DNA of 64,000 nt from Microbacterium sp. SYP-A9085 (GTDB lineage: Bacteria; Actinomycetota; Actinomycetes; Actinomycetales; Microbacteriaceae). Positions within the stretch are counted from its first letter, which is position 1, and every line of letters begins with the position of its first letter. Shown in pieces: positions 10,155 to 18,165 of the stretch. The position numbers and the translations under genes were made by a program. The stretch covers positions 186,001 to 250,000 of the forward strand of contig NZ_WJII01000003.1 in the NCBI RefSeq assembly GCF_009649635.1. Reading direction: 5' to 3'. Below the pieces are notes generated by a model. The model had not been told where the DNA came from, did not search any database, and worked only from the letters and a program-made list of their open reading frames with translations.

Positions 10155-10988
10155 ATGCGTACGGCAGCCGTCCTGTGGCGCTCGGCCCATCCGGGACCGA
10201 CGCTCGTGGTGTCGGCGATCGTCGCGGCGCTCGGTGTCGCTGCGGGCCTGGATGCCGCGCGCCTGGCGGTGCTGACGGCGGCGGTGCTGTGCGGGCAGCT
10301 GTCGATCGGCCTGTCCAACGACGCCATCGACGCGCCCCGGGACCGTGCGAACAGCCGGCGCGACAAGCCGCTGGCCCGTCCCGGCGCGCCGATCCGGGCG
10401 GCGTGGACGGCGGCATTCGCGACCGCGGGGCTGGCCGTCGTCCTGTCCGCGGTGCTGGGCTGGCCGGTGACGGCCGCGCACATCGTGTTCATCGGCTGCG
10501 GCTGGGCGTACAACGCGGCGCTGAAGTCCACGCCGTGGTCGGTCGCGTGCTTCGTGGTGGGGTTCGGGGTGGTGCCCTCGCTGGCACCGCTCGCCCTTCC
10601 CGACCCCGCGGTCGCGCCGGCGTGGGCCTGGATCGCCGGCGCGGCACTCGGCGTCGCCGTGCACTTCTCCAACGTGCTGCCGGATCTCGAGGATGACGCG
10701 CGCACGGGTGTGCGGGGACTGCCGCATCGGCTCGGCCGTCGCCTGTCGACCGTGATGGCGTTCGCGACGCTGCTCCTGGGCGCCGGGGCGGCGCTCGTCG
10801 GCAGCGCGGTTCAGGAGGGCAGGGTCGCGCCGGTGACGTGGACGGTCGCCGGAGCCGTGGCCATCCTCGTGGTCGGCGGCGCCGGCGCCGCCTTGGTGCG
10901 CGCGCCGGACCGGATGTCGTTCCGGATCGTCATGCTGGCGGGGCTGCTGCTGGCCGTCCAGCTCGTGATCGGGACGTGGGCGCGCTGA
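10155..10988 (+). CDS. UbiA-family membrane prenyltransferase
   Basis: A 277-residue polytopic protein with about eight hydrophobic helices. It carries the first Asp-rich motif N55-D56-x-x-D59-x-x-x-D63 and a second DLEDD motif in the expected place, both needed to bind Mg-prenyl diphosphate. It lies beside, but opposite to, a monooxygenase/methyltransferase/type III PKS operon, so a phenolic or quinone polyketide acceptor is a reasonable guess. Its last 59 bases overlap the 3' end of the monooxygenase gene tail to tail. Confidence 0.85.
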   Translation: MRTAAVLWRSAHPGPTLVVSAIVAALGVAAGLDAARLAVLTAAVLCGQLSIGLSNDAIDAPRDRANSRRDKPLARPGAPIRAAWTAAFATAGLAVVLSAVLGWPVTAAHIVFIGCGWAYNAALKSTPWSVACFVVGFGVVPSLAPLALPDPAVAPAWAWIAGAALGVAVHFSNVLPDLEDDARTGVRGLPHRLGRRLSTVMAFATLLLGAGAALVGSAVQEGRVAPVTWTVAGAVAILVVGGAGAALVRAPDRMSFRIVMLAGLLLAVQLVIGTWAR

Positions 10989-12141
10989 TCCCGCGGTCGA
11001 AGCCCATCGCGTAGGCGCGGGCGAGCACCGGCGCTGCGGGACCGGCCAGGGCACCGCGCAGCAGCGCGGCCATCCCCGCGTGCACGACCGTGGGGTGTGC
11101 GCGACCGAGTGCCGTGTTGAGACTGGCGATCCGGGCCGCGGTGCGGGCGGACGCGAGCCGGTCGCACTCCCACCGGGCGAGCGCCTCGGCCGCGCGGCCG
11201 CCGCGCACGGCGTCGGCGAGCAGGGGCGCGAGCGCGGCGGCGTCCAGCAGCCCGAGGTTCATCCCCTGCCCGCCGATGGGGCTGATCTCGTGGGCGGTGT
11301 CGCCGATCAGCAGGATCCGGCCCACGCGCATCCGCCGGGCGAGCGCACGCCGGATGCCGAACGCCGAGACGCGGGCGATCCGCGCCGCCAGGTCCGGCGC
11401 GCCGCGCGCGCTCACGGCGTCCTGCAGCCGGCGCGCCGGGTCCGAGGTCGTCGTCTCCGGATCGGCACCCGGCGGCATCCGACCCACCCATGCGACGAGC
11501 CGGCGGCCCCCGCCGGGCAGCGGAAATGACTCGAGCACCCCGTCCGGGTCAAGAGTGACGGTCGCCACGTCGTCGGGTTCGGCGACCGGACCGGCGACGT
11601 CCGCCATCAGGTACCGGTCGGCGTACGTCTTGTCGGTGATGGACACGGCGGGCACGAGCATCCGTCCCGCGCGGCCCGCGGCGACCACGACCATCCGTGC
11701 GGTGAGGATGCCGGCGAGGCCGTCGGCGGCGATCTCGACGCGGTCGCCGCGATCGCGCAGCGCCTTCACGCGGGCTCCGCGGCGGGGGGCGGGTCCGCCG
11801 TGGGCGATGGCGGCCTCGGTCACGGCCTGCGGCACGGCGGCGACGAACGGGAACCGGACCGGCAGCAGGTCGAAGCGGACGTCGCCGAGGATGCGGTCGA
11901 GCGTGCGGGCGCGACCGCGGGGGATGCGGACCGCGCCGGTCAGGAGGCGCTCGGTGGCGCCGGAGGGCTCGAGCGCCGCGAGCGTGGGCGGATGCACCCC
12001 GATCGCGCGGGTCCCCGGTGCGGCGTCCGTGCGGGCCTCGAGCAGCACCGTGTCGACGCCGAGGCGCTGCAGGAGGGCCGCGAGGAACAGGCCGGCGGGG
12101 CCGGCGCCCACCACGACCACGTCGTGCGCGGGGACGGTCAT
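10930..12141 (-). CDS. FAD-dependent monooxygenase/hydroxylase
   Basis: A 403-residue group-A flavoprotein hydroxylase: FAD-binding VVVGAGPAGLF at the N-terminus and the FAD/NAD(P)H motif LLIGDTAHEISPIGGQGMN. Homologues in type III PKS operons hydroxylate alkylresorcinol rings (SrsC-type). It overlaps the methyltransferase start by 4 bases and is the last gene of the PKS operon. The Pro/Ala/Arg-rich C-terminus lies inside the overlap with the UbiA gene and may be dispensable. Confidence 0.85.
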   Translation of the reverse strand: MTVPAHDVVVVGAGPAGLFLAALLQRLGVDTVLLEARTDAAPGTRAIGVHPPTLAALEPSGATERLLTGAVRIPRGRARTLDRILGDVRFDLLPVRFPFVAAVPQAVTEAAIAHGGPAPRRGARVKALRDRGDRVEIAADGLAGILTARMVVVAAGRAGRMLVPAVSITDKTYADRYLMADVAGPVAEPDDVATVTLDPDGVLESFPLPGGGRRLVAWVGRMPPGADPETTTSDPARRLQDAVSARGAPDLAARIARVSAFGIRRALARRMRVGRILLIGDTAHEISPIGGQGMNLGLLDAAALAPLLADAVRGGRAAEALARWECDRLASARTAARIASLNTALGRAHPTVVHAGMAALLRGALAGPAAPVLARAYAMGFDRGISAPTSRSRAGRPAAAPPA

Positions 12142-12836
12142 GGGGTCGCCGGCCGGTGGATCGCCAGGACTCGAAACGGCCGTGCCCGCTCGGCGGTCCA
12201 GCCGTCCGGGAGCACCGCGGCCAGCTCCGCGGGGGTGTAGGAGCGGCGGATGCTGCGCAGGCCGTCGGTGCGCAGCAGCGAGCCGGGGGCGAGCGGCGTG
12301 ATGACGATCGCGTAGGCCGCGTACGCGGCACGGCTGCGCGCTATGTCGGCGTGGACGACGAGACGCGTCGCGAGGCGCTCGCTGGCGGCGAGCACGTCCG
12401 CGCGGGCGTCCGCCGTGAGGTGGTGGAGGAGGTGGTTGGAGATCACGACGTCGAAGCGGCGCCCCTCGGACGCGAGCCGGCTGCTGTCCGTGTGCCGGTA
12501 GCTCACGCCGGGCATCTCCACCGCGGCCTGCGCGGCACGGATGGCCCGGGCGTCAGGGTCGATGCCCAGCCCGGCGACGGTGAGCCCGTCGCGGCGGGCG
12601 AGGTGCACGATCCGTCGCAGCACGTCTCCGCCGCCGCAGCCGATGTCGAGGATGCGGGCGGGACCGCCGGCCGCGCGGAGCGCGGGGCGGAGGTGTGTGT
12701 GGTAGACGGCATCCCATCCGGCGACGAGGCGGTTCACGAGGCGGAAGCGGTCCAACGTGCGGCGCAGCCGGACCGGGTTGCATGCCGGGTCGTCCATCAA
12801 CTCGGTGAGCCGGGTGTCGCGTGTCGCGAGGCTCAC
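12138..12836 (-). CDS. Class I SAM-dependent methyltransferase
   Basis: A 232-residue methyltransferase with SAM motif I LDIGCGGGDVL, the acidic residue of motif II (GIDPDARAI) and HLLHHL after strand 4. Placed between the PKS and the hydroxylase with 4-base overlaps on both sides, so it most likely methylates the polyketide phenol or quinol. The fold differs from ICMT-type methyltransferases known in some type III PKS operons. Confidence 0.85.
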   Translation of the reverse strand: MSLATRDTRLTELMDDPACNPVRLRRTLDRFRLVNRLVAGWDAVYHTHLRPALRAAGGPARILDIGCGGGDVLRRIVHLARRDGLTVAGLGIDPDARAIRAAQAAVEMPGVSYRHTDSSRLASEGRRFDVVISNHLLHHLTADARADVLAASERLATRLVVHADIARSRAAYAAYAIVITPLAPGSLLRTDGLRSIRRSYTPAELAAVLPDGWTAERARPFRVLAIHRPATP

Positions 12837-13954
12837 GCGGCCTCCGCGCGGCGGACGAACGCCGCGGACTCGACGGTCAATCCCGGGCCGAACGCTATCC
12901 CGAGGACGCGGGCGCGGTCGCCGAGGATGCTGTCGGCGAGGATCCGCTGCAGGATGAACAGGACCGTGGCGCTGGACATGTTCCCGTAGTCGCGCAGCAC
13001 GCTGCGGGAGGGCGTCATCGCCGGATCGTCAAGTCCGAGCCCGGTCTGGACCCGGTCGAGGATGCTGCGTCCCCCCGGGTGGACCGCCCATGCATCGACG
13101 GCGTCGATGCCGTCCGCGCCGGCGATGCCCGCGACGGCGGCGCGGATTTCGCGTCCCACGATCCGGGGCACCGCGCCGGTGAGGACCATCTCGAATCCCG
13201 CGTCGCCGATCGTCCAGTCCATATCCTTCTCGCCGTCGGCGGTGACCGCGGTGGAGAAGCCGCTCAGCTCGAGTGCCGGGCCGGCGGCATCCCGTGCCGG
13301 CTCACCGGAGGCGATCACCGCCGCGGCCGCGCCGTCGGCGAACACGGCGGAGGCCACAATCTGCTCGGGGTCGTGCGAGGCGCGCAGGTGGATCGAGCAC
13401 AGCTCCGCACACACGACGAGCACGACGGCGTGCAGCTGGGCGGCGCAGATGCGGGCCGCCATGCGCAAGGCCGGCAGTGCCGCGGCGCATCCCATGAAGC
13501 CGAGGTGGTATCGCTCGGCGTCCGCGGGGATGCCGAGGTCGCGGACGAGACGGAAGTCGGGCCCGGGCGCGAAGAATCCCGTGCAGGAGACCGTGATGAT
13601 GTGCGTGACGGCCGACGCCGGCATCCCGGCGCGGGTCAGGGCGTCCCGGGCCGCTGCCGCGAACAGCGTCGGCGCCTCGCGCCGGTACACGGCATTGCGG
13701 GTGCCGGTCGTCGGGGTGAGAATGCGCCCGGCATCGTCGAGGAACACTCCCCCGCCGCCGGTGTCGCCGAGTTCGGCGAGCACGGTGTGACGGTGCTCGA
13801 TCGCGGCACCGTCGAATGCCGCGCGAATGACCCGTTCGGTGAGACGGTCGGTGTGGTCCTGCGCGACGAACAGGTCGCGGATCGTTGACTGCGTGAGGCG
13901 GGTGCCGGGCACGGCGGTGCCGATGGCGAGGATGCTCGCGTTCGTCGACGCCAT
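12833..13954 (-). CDS. Type III polyketide synthase
   Basis: Chalcone-synthase-like condensing enzyme, 373 residues, with the full catalytic triad Cys124 (VSCTGFF), His292 (WAVHPGGRS) and Asn325 (GNMSSATV). Bacterial relatives make alkylresorcinols or alkylpyrones from fatty acyl and malonyl-CoA. ATG 13954 has GGGAGGTGG eight bases ahead; a farther GTG (13975) lacks one. First gene of PKS-methyltransferase-hydroxylase. Product class inferred from operon content. Confidence 0.93.
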   Translation of the reverse strand: MASTNASILAIGTAVPGTRLTQSTIRDLFVAQDHTDRLTERVIRAAFDGAAIEHRHTVLAELGDTGGGGVFLDDAGRILTPTTGTRNAVYRREAPTLFAAAARDALTRAGMPASAVTHIITVSCTGFFAPGPDFRLVRDLGIPADAERYHLGFMGCAAALPALRMAARICAAQLHAVVLVVCAELCSIHLRASHDPEQIVASAVFADGAAAAVIASGEPARDAAGPALELSGFSTAVTADGEKDMDWTIGDAGFEMVLTGAVPRIVGREIRAAVAGIAGADGIDAVDAWAVHPGGRSILDRVQTGLGLDDPAMTPSRSVLRDYGNMSSATVLFILQRILADSILGDRARVLGIAFGPGLTVESAAFVRRAEAA

Positions 13955-14117
13955 GCGCCACCTCCCACGGCTCATGCCTGGACGTCACGATAGGCGCTCG
14001 GCGGTGCGGGGAGAAGGGCTTGACATGCAGCGGGAACCGTCGGACGTCGTCACGCGCGCTTAGAATCGGTGACCGGCGACCGACGGCCGCCCGTCATGGA
14101 AGTGAGGAAGGTCGGGG

Positions 14118-14645
14118 ATGGCGCACACGTCGCTGCGGATGCTGGAACTCGGCGATGTCCCGGAACTGACCGCCCTCCTGCAGGCGAATCGCGACCACCT
14201 GCGGCCGTGGGAGCCGACCCGGAGCGACGACTTCTTCACCGAGGCCGAGCAGGAGCGGCGCGCGCGGGCCGCACTCGCGGATGCGGACGCGAAGACGTCG
14301 GTGCCGTTCCTCGTCACCGCGGGCGGCGACATCCTGGGCCGGGTGACGCTGAGCGGCGTCGTGCGCGGCGCCCTGCAGTCGTGCGCGATCGGCTACTGGA
14401 TCAGGGCGGACCGGCTCGGCGAGGGGCATGCGACCCGGGCGGTTGGCCTCGCGGTGGCGCACGCGTTCGAGAAGCTGGGACTGCATCGTGTGCAGGCCGA
14501 GACGGTCCCGGAGAACGTCGCATCGCAGACCGTGCTGCGCCGCAACGGCTTCACCGAGTACGGCGTCGCGCCCCGATACCTGAAGATCGACGGACAGTGG
14601 CGGGACCACCGGATGTTCCAACTGCTGTGCGACGACGCGGCATAG
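14118..14645 (+). CDS. GNAT acetyltransferase, RimJ/RimL type
   Basis: A 175-residue GNAT protein: LRMLELGDVPEL at the start, GYWIRADRLGEGHATRAV forming the acetyl-CoA pyrophosphate loop, then LHRVQAE and NVASQTVLRRNGF, all typical of RimJ/RimL N-acetyltransferases. Diverges from the PKS operon. Substrate unknown (ribosomal protein N-terminus or a small molecule). Confidence 0.85.
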   Translation: MAHTSLRMLELGDVPELTALLQANRDHLRPWEPTRSDDFFTEAEQERRARAALADADAKTSVPFLVTAGGDILGRVTLSGVVRGALQSCAIGYWIRADRLGEGHATRAVGLAVAHAFEKLGLHRVQAETVPENVASQTVLRRNGFTEYGVAPRYLKIDGQWRDHRMFQLLCDDAA

Positions 14646-14715
14646 CGCGCGCCGCGTGATGGGTTCCGGCGCTCGCTGATCGAGCGTGATGCGGAATGTC
14701 AGGCTGTCGATTTCG

Positions 14716-14791
14716 TGGTGCCGGCTACAGGACTTGAACCTGCAACCCCCGTATTACAAGTACGGTGCGCTACCAATTGCGCCAAGCCGGC
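14716..14791 (-). tRNA. tRNA-Thr (anticodon TGT)
   Basis: Complete cloverleaf on the minus strand: 7-bp acceptor (GCCGGCT with AGCCGGC), anticodon loop CTTGTAA in a 5-bp stem, T-arm with GTTCAAGT, and an encoded 3' CCA at 14716-14718. Reads ACA and ACG. Confidence 0.95.
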
Positions 14792-14792
14792 A

Positions 14793-15690
14793 AGCCCCGG
14801 AAATCCGCGGCTCTCGAGGTCCTCGCGCGAGTTCGGTGGTAGCCAACCCCGCACAAACCCCGCACATTCGTTTCCGCCGAACGTGCATCACCGAGTCTAG
14901 GGCGTCCGCCGCCCCGCGGCCGTGTTGCGCCTGTCCCGGAGCCTGCCGAACGGGTCGGAAGCAGCGGTCCAAGCGGGTGAAAGCTCCGCATCCCATCCAA
15001 GAACAGCGCTTGGCGACCCTGCGGGGTGCTCGTGGTCCGAGACGAGCATGCACGGATGCCGGCCGAGTCGACGGCCCGAGTATCGGCTGAGCACGCACCG
15101 CACGTACAGAGACTCCACCTGGGGGGTATATCGGGCAGCGGACGCGACGGTTAGCATCACTCCTTACGGGGGGTGTAGGGTAGCGGTTCCGCTCGCATTC
15201 GGGGGATGCTTGAGCGGGGCCGCTATTTCGCGTGCGAGAAGGTGCGCGGGGCGTTCCTCCAGGCGCATGGCCCGCAGGGCGGCGCGCTCGGACATTGGGT
15301 GAGAGTAGCCACCCCTATCTTTGAAGTGACCTCGGGGAGTAATCTGACCCCTGATCGGCACTTCCGACCCGTCGGCTCCCCAGTTTCGACGAGCGCCCGT
15401 TCCCCAGACGGTGCCAGAGTCGTGAGTGTGATCGGCCGGTGGGGTGTCGTGAACGATTGGATCCGGTCAGCGACACCCCATCGGGGTTTCCGCGTGGTGC
15501 TGGAACATGCGGGCACCCACCGGACGACACTCCCCAGCGAATCACCCGGCGCGCGGGTGCCCCCGCTCTCCCGCCCCCAGCGACGTTCGAGCGGTCCCAC
15601 CATATCGGTCATGTCCCCCATTTGGGGGACATATTTCAGAGTCTTGAGGCAATCCTGAGGGTCACCGGTCAAGAGTCCCCAACTACGACG
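14793..15690. other. Gene-poor region next to tRNA-Thr, with inverted repeats
   Basis: About 0.9 kb without a credible gene. It looks less GC-rich than its surroundings. Short frames exist on both strands but show no domain and no family. It contains a perfect hairpin (15611-15632), the pair GGGGTGTCG...CGACACCCC around 15445-15480, and a repeated ACCCCGCACA/ACCCCGCACAT near 14850. Position beside a tRNA and composition suggest debris of a former insertion. No transposase, integrase or attachment repeat is visible. Confidence 0.4.
15611..15632. repeat. Perfect 9-bp palindromic hairpin
   Basis: ATGTCCCCC, 4-base loop, GGGGGACAT. No adjacent gene start explains it; an operator, an end of a lost element or a terminator are all possible. 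Confidence 0.55.
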
Positions 15691-15733
15691 AAGCGCCCCG
15701 CGCAGCATCCTGTGAAGGATGCGCGCGGGGCGT
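15691..15733 (-). terminator. Terminator of the thioredoxin-fold gene
   Basis: A 16-bp stem with one bulged A and a 6-base loop, about 55 bases beyond the stop codon at 15787. Confidence 0.8.
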
Positions 15734-15786
15734 TTGAACGTGGCCTGATGAAATGCAACCCCGAGGGCGTGGCTCTCGCCGGGCGC

Positions 15787-16773
15787 TCACTTCGCCTTGG
15801 TCGCGGACGGCGCCGGCGTGGGGGTCACCGTCGGGGTCGGCGCGCTCGACTTGTAGTACGCGTCGCTGGAGAGCGTCAGCACGAACTGGGCGAACTCCTT
15901 CGGGTCGTCCAGCGCGCCCGCGTACGGCATGCCGTTGACGAGGACCATCGGGGTGCCGGTCAGGGCCACGCCCTTCGTGTCGGGGATGCCCTCCAGCGCC
16001 CGCTCGGTCGCCGACTTCACCCAGGTGGCGTAGTCCTCGCCCTCGATGCAGTCGCGCACGACCTTCGGCTTGTCCGCGCCGGACGCTATCGCCAGGTCGG
16101 CGAGCTGCGCATCGGTGAACCCGTCGCTGCCCTGCTCGGGCTGCTTCGTCAGCAGCGCATTGTTGTATGCGAAGAAAGCGTCCGGGGAGTGCGTCGCCAC
16201 GCACGCGGACGCGCTCGCGGCGCGCAGCGAGTACTTCGTGCCGTTGGACTTCGGCGTGAGCATCGCGACCGGGTAATAGCTCAGATTCGCGGCATCCTGG
16301 CTCACCCAGCGCGTGAGCTGCTGCGCGTTCGCCACCTGGAACTGCTTGGCCCCGGGCGCGTAGTAGTCCACATAAACGCGGATGTCGACGGCGCCGGCCG
16401 CACTCGCGGTCGCCGACGGGTCGGGAGTCGCGGTCTTCCCCGCCGTCGTGGGCGCTCCGGTCGCGACCGGCGTGGGCGTGCCTGCGACCGGCCGCGCCGG
16501 GCCTTCGGCCGCGAAACCGCTGATGCTCGTGACCGCGAAACCGCCGTCGATGAGGTTCGACGGCGCGAGATCGGGCCGTGTCGCCTGCGAGGCGACGGCC
16601 ATCGTGACCCCCGCCGCGACCACGCCCACGACCGCTACCGCGCCCACGGTCAGCCCGGTGCGCCGGATCATCCGTGCGCGCCGCTGCTGGGCGTGCACCA
16701 GCTGCGCCTTCTCGCGCACGGCGCTGCGGCGACCGTTCGGATCGGGAACGTTCGATGAATCGTCGTTCGACAT
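15787..16773 (-). CDS. DsbA/thioredoxin-fold exported protein without redox cysteines
   Basis: A 328-residue protein with a cytoplasmic basic N-terminus, one membrane helix (about 40-60), a Thr/Pro/Ala-rich linker to about 125, a thioredoxin_4/DsbA domain, and a Pro/Thr-rich tail. Family members read roughly DYxCPxC at the first strand-helix turn; here it is VDYYAPGAKQF, so both active-site Cys are missing. The cis-Pro loop (GTPMVLVNG) and two other Cys remain. It cannot be a normal oxidoreductase; a chaperone or binding role is possible. Confidence 0.8.
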   Translation of the reverse strand: MSNDDSSNVPDPNGRRSAVREKAQLVHAQQRRARMIRRTGLTVGAVAVVGVVAAGVTMAVASQATRPDLAPSNLIDGGFAVTSISGFAAEGPARPVAGTPTPVATGAPTTAGKTATPDPSATASAAGAVDIRVYVDYYAPGAKQFQVANAQQLTRWVSQDAANLSYYPVAMLTPKSNGTKYSLRAASASACVATHSPDAFFAYNNALLTKQPEQGSDGFTDAQLADLAIASGADKPKVVRDCIEGEDYATWVKSATERALEGIPDTKGVALTGTPMVLVNGMPYAGALDDPKEFAQFVLTLSSDAYYKSSAPTPTVTPTPAPSATKAK

Positions 16774-16890
16774 GGGACCTCTTGACAGACTGCGGGCCGG
16801 GTGCTCCCGGCATGGCGCGTGGGTGTCGCGACCGGTTCGATGCTAGCCAGGCAGCCTGGGAAATACCCACAGAGCGGCGTCTGGCATACT

Positions 16891-16986
16891 GAGGAAGCGC
16901 CCGATGAAGGGCGTGCGGGTCGCAAGGTCCGCTTCCTATCACTACGGATCGTCCGGCACGTACCTGCCGGTGAAGGAGAAGAATCA
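16891..16986 (+). ncRNA. Structured 5' leader of msiK (candidate msiK RNA motif)
   Basis: About 96 bases between a possible -10 (CATACT, 16885-16890) and the msiK ATG. Hairpins: 16898-16902/16909-16913 (5 bp) and 16953-16958/16965-16970 (6 bp), plus weaker pairing around 16915-16935. The Shine-Dalgarno GGAG (16975-16978) follows the last hairpin closely. An msiK RNA motif is described for this gene in actinobacteria; I identify it by position and structure only. Confidence 0.45.
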
Positions 16987-18090
16987 ATGGCGTCCGTCAC
17001 TTTCGACAACGCGACCCGCCTCTACCCCGGCGGCACCCGCCCGGCTGTCGACAAGATCACCCTCGAGGTCGCCGATGGCGAGTTCCTCGTCCTGGTCGGC
17101 CCCTCCGGCTGCGGAAAGTCCACTACGCTGCGCATGCTCGCGGGTCTGGAAGAGGTCAACTCCGGCCGCATCCTCATCGGCGACCGGGATGTCACCGACG
17201 TGCCCCCCAAGGACCGCGACATCGCGATGGTGTTCCAGAACTATGCCCTGTACCCGCACATGACCGTGGCCGAGAACATGGGCTTCGCTCTGAAGATCGC
17301 GGGAGTGAAGAAGGAGGAGCGCGCCGCGCGCGTGCTCGAGGCCGCGAAGCTGCTCGACCTCGAGGAGTATCTCAGCCGCAAGCCGAAGGCGCTCTCCGGT
17401 GGCCAGCGTCAGCGCGTCGCCATGGGCCGCGCCATCGTCCGCCAGCCGCAGGTGTTCCTCATGGACGAGCCGCTGTCGAACCTCGACGCCAAGCTGCGTG
17501 TGCAGACCCGCACCCAGATCGCGTCGCTGCAGCGCCGCCTCGGGGTCACCACGGTGTACGTCACGCACGACCAGACCGAGGCGCTGACGATGGGCGACCG
17601 CATCGCGGTGCTCAAGGACGGTGTCCTGCAGCAGGTGGGAACCCCGCGCGACCTGTACGAGCAGCCGACGAACGTGTTCGTCGCCGGCTTCATCGGCTCC
17701 CCCGCGATGAACCTGTTCCCGGTGGATCTCGCCGAGGGCGGCGTCCGCTTCGGCAACACGATAGTGCCGGTCGAGGCATCCACCCTGTCCAAGGTCAACG
17801 GCTCCAGCGTCACCGTCGGCGTCCGTCCCGAGGACATCCAGGTCGGCCCCGCCGGCGGCCACGGCCTCTCGGTCGCGGTCGACCTCGTCGAGGAACTCGG
17901 CGCGGACGGCTACCTGTACGGTCACTCCGAGATCGACGGCACGCGTACCGACATCGTGGCGCGGGTCGACGGTCGCAACCACCCGAACGCCGGCGAGACG
18001 GTGGTGCTGACCCCCATCCACGACCACGTGCACGTGTTCGACACCGCCAGCGGCGAGCGCCTCACCGACAAGGCCATAGCGTCGGCGTAA
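16987..18090 (+). CDS. msiK: Shared ABC-sugar-importer ATPase (MsiK/UgpC type)
   Basis: A 367-residue ATPase that powers several carbohydrate ABC importers. Walker [11 protein letters not shown]-loop FQNYALYPHM, signature LSGGQRQR, Walker B FLMDEP, and the switch His in YVTHDQTEA are intact. The C-terminal regulatory TOBE/MalK-like domain follows residue about 235. It stands alone without permeases, as MsiK genes do. Confidence 0.95.
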   Translation: MASVTFDNATRLYPGGTRPAVDKITLEVADGEFLVLVGPSGCGKSTTLRMLAGLEEVNSGRILIGDRDVTDVPPKDRDIAMVFQNYALYPHMTVAENMGFALKIAGVKKEERAARVLEAAKLLDLEEYLSRKPKALSGGQRQRVAMGRAIVRQPQVFLMDEPLSNLDAKLRVQTRTQIASLQRRLGVTTVYVTHDQTEALTMGDRIAVLKDGVLQQVGTPRDLYEQPTNVFVAGFIGSPAMNLFPVDLAEGGVRFGNTIVPVEASTLSKVNGSSVTVGVRPEDIQVGPAGGHGLSVAVDLVEELGADGYLYGHSEIDGTRTDIVARVDGRNHPNAGETVVLTPIHDHVHVFDTASGERLTDKAIASA

Positions 18091-18102
18091 CGACGGCATC
18101 CT

Positions 18103-18138
18103 GACGGCGCGGGTTCGGTTCTCCGGGCCCGCGCCGTC
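18103..18138 (+). terminator. Terminator of msiK
   Basis: Perfect 11-bp stem (18103-18113 with 18128-18138) with a 14-base loop, 12 bases after the stop. Confidence 0.75.
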
Positions 18139-18165
18139 TCGCTCGGCGGCAGGGAAGGAGTCGGG

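Noticed and set aside
13976..14117. TTGACA near 14021 as a -35 of the GNAT gene
   Set aside because: The nearest good -10 (TAGAAT near 14062) is far too distant, about 35 bases.
14897..15361. Small proteins beside tRNA-Thr on both strands
   Set aside because: No ribosome-binding site, no coding composition, no family; described as a noncoding stretch instead.
14793..15690. tmRNA, RNase P RNA or SRP RNA in the empty region
   Set aside because: The conserved start and core sequences of these RNAs are not present.
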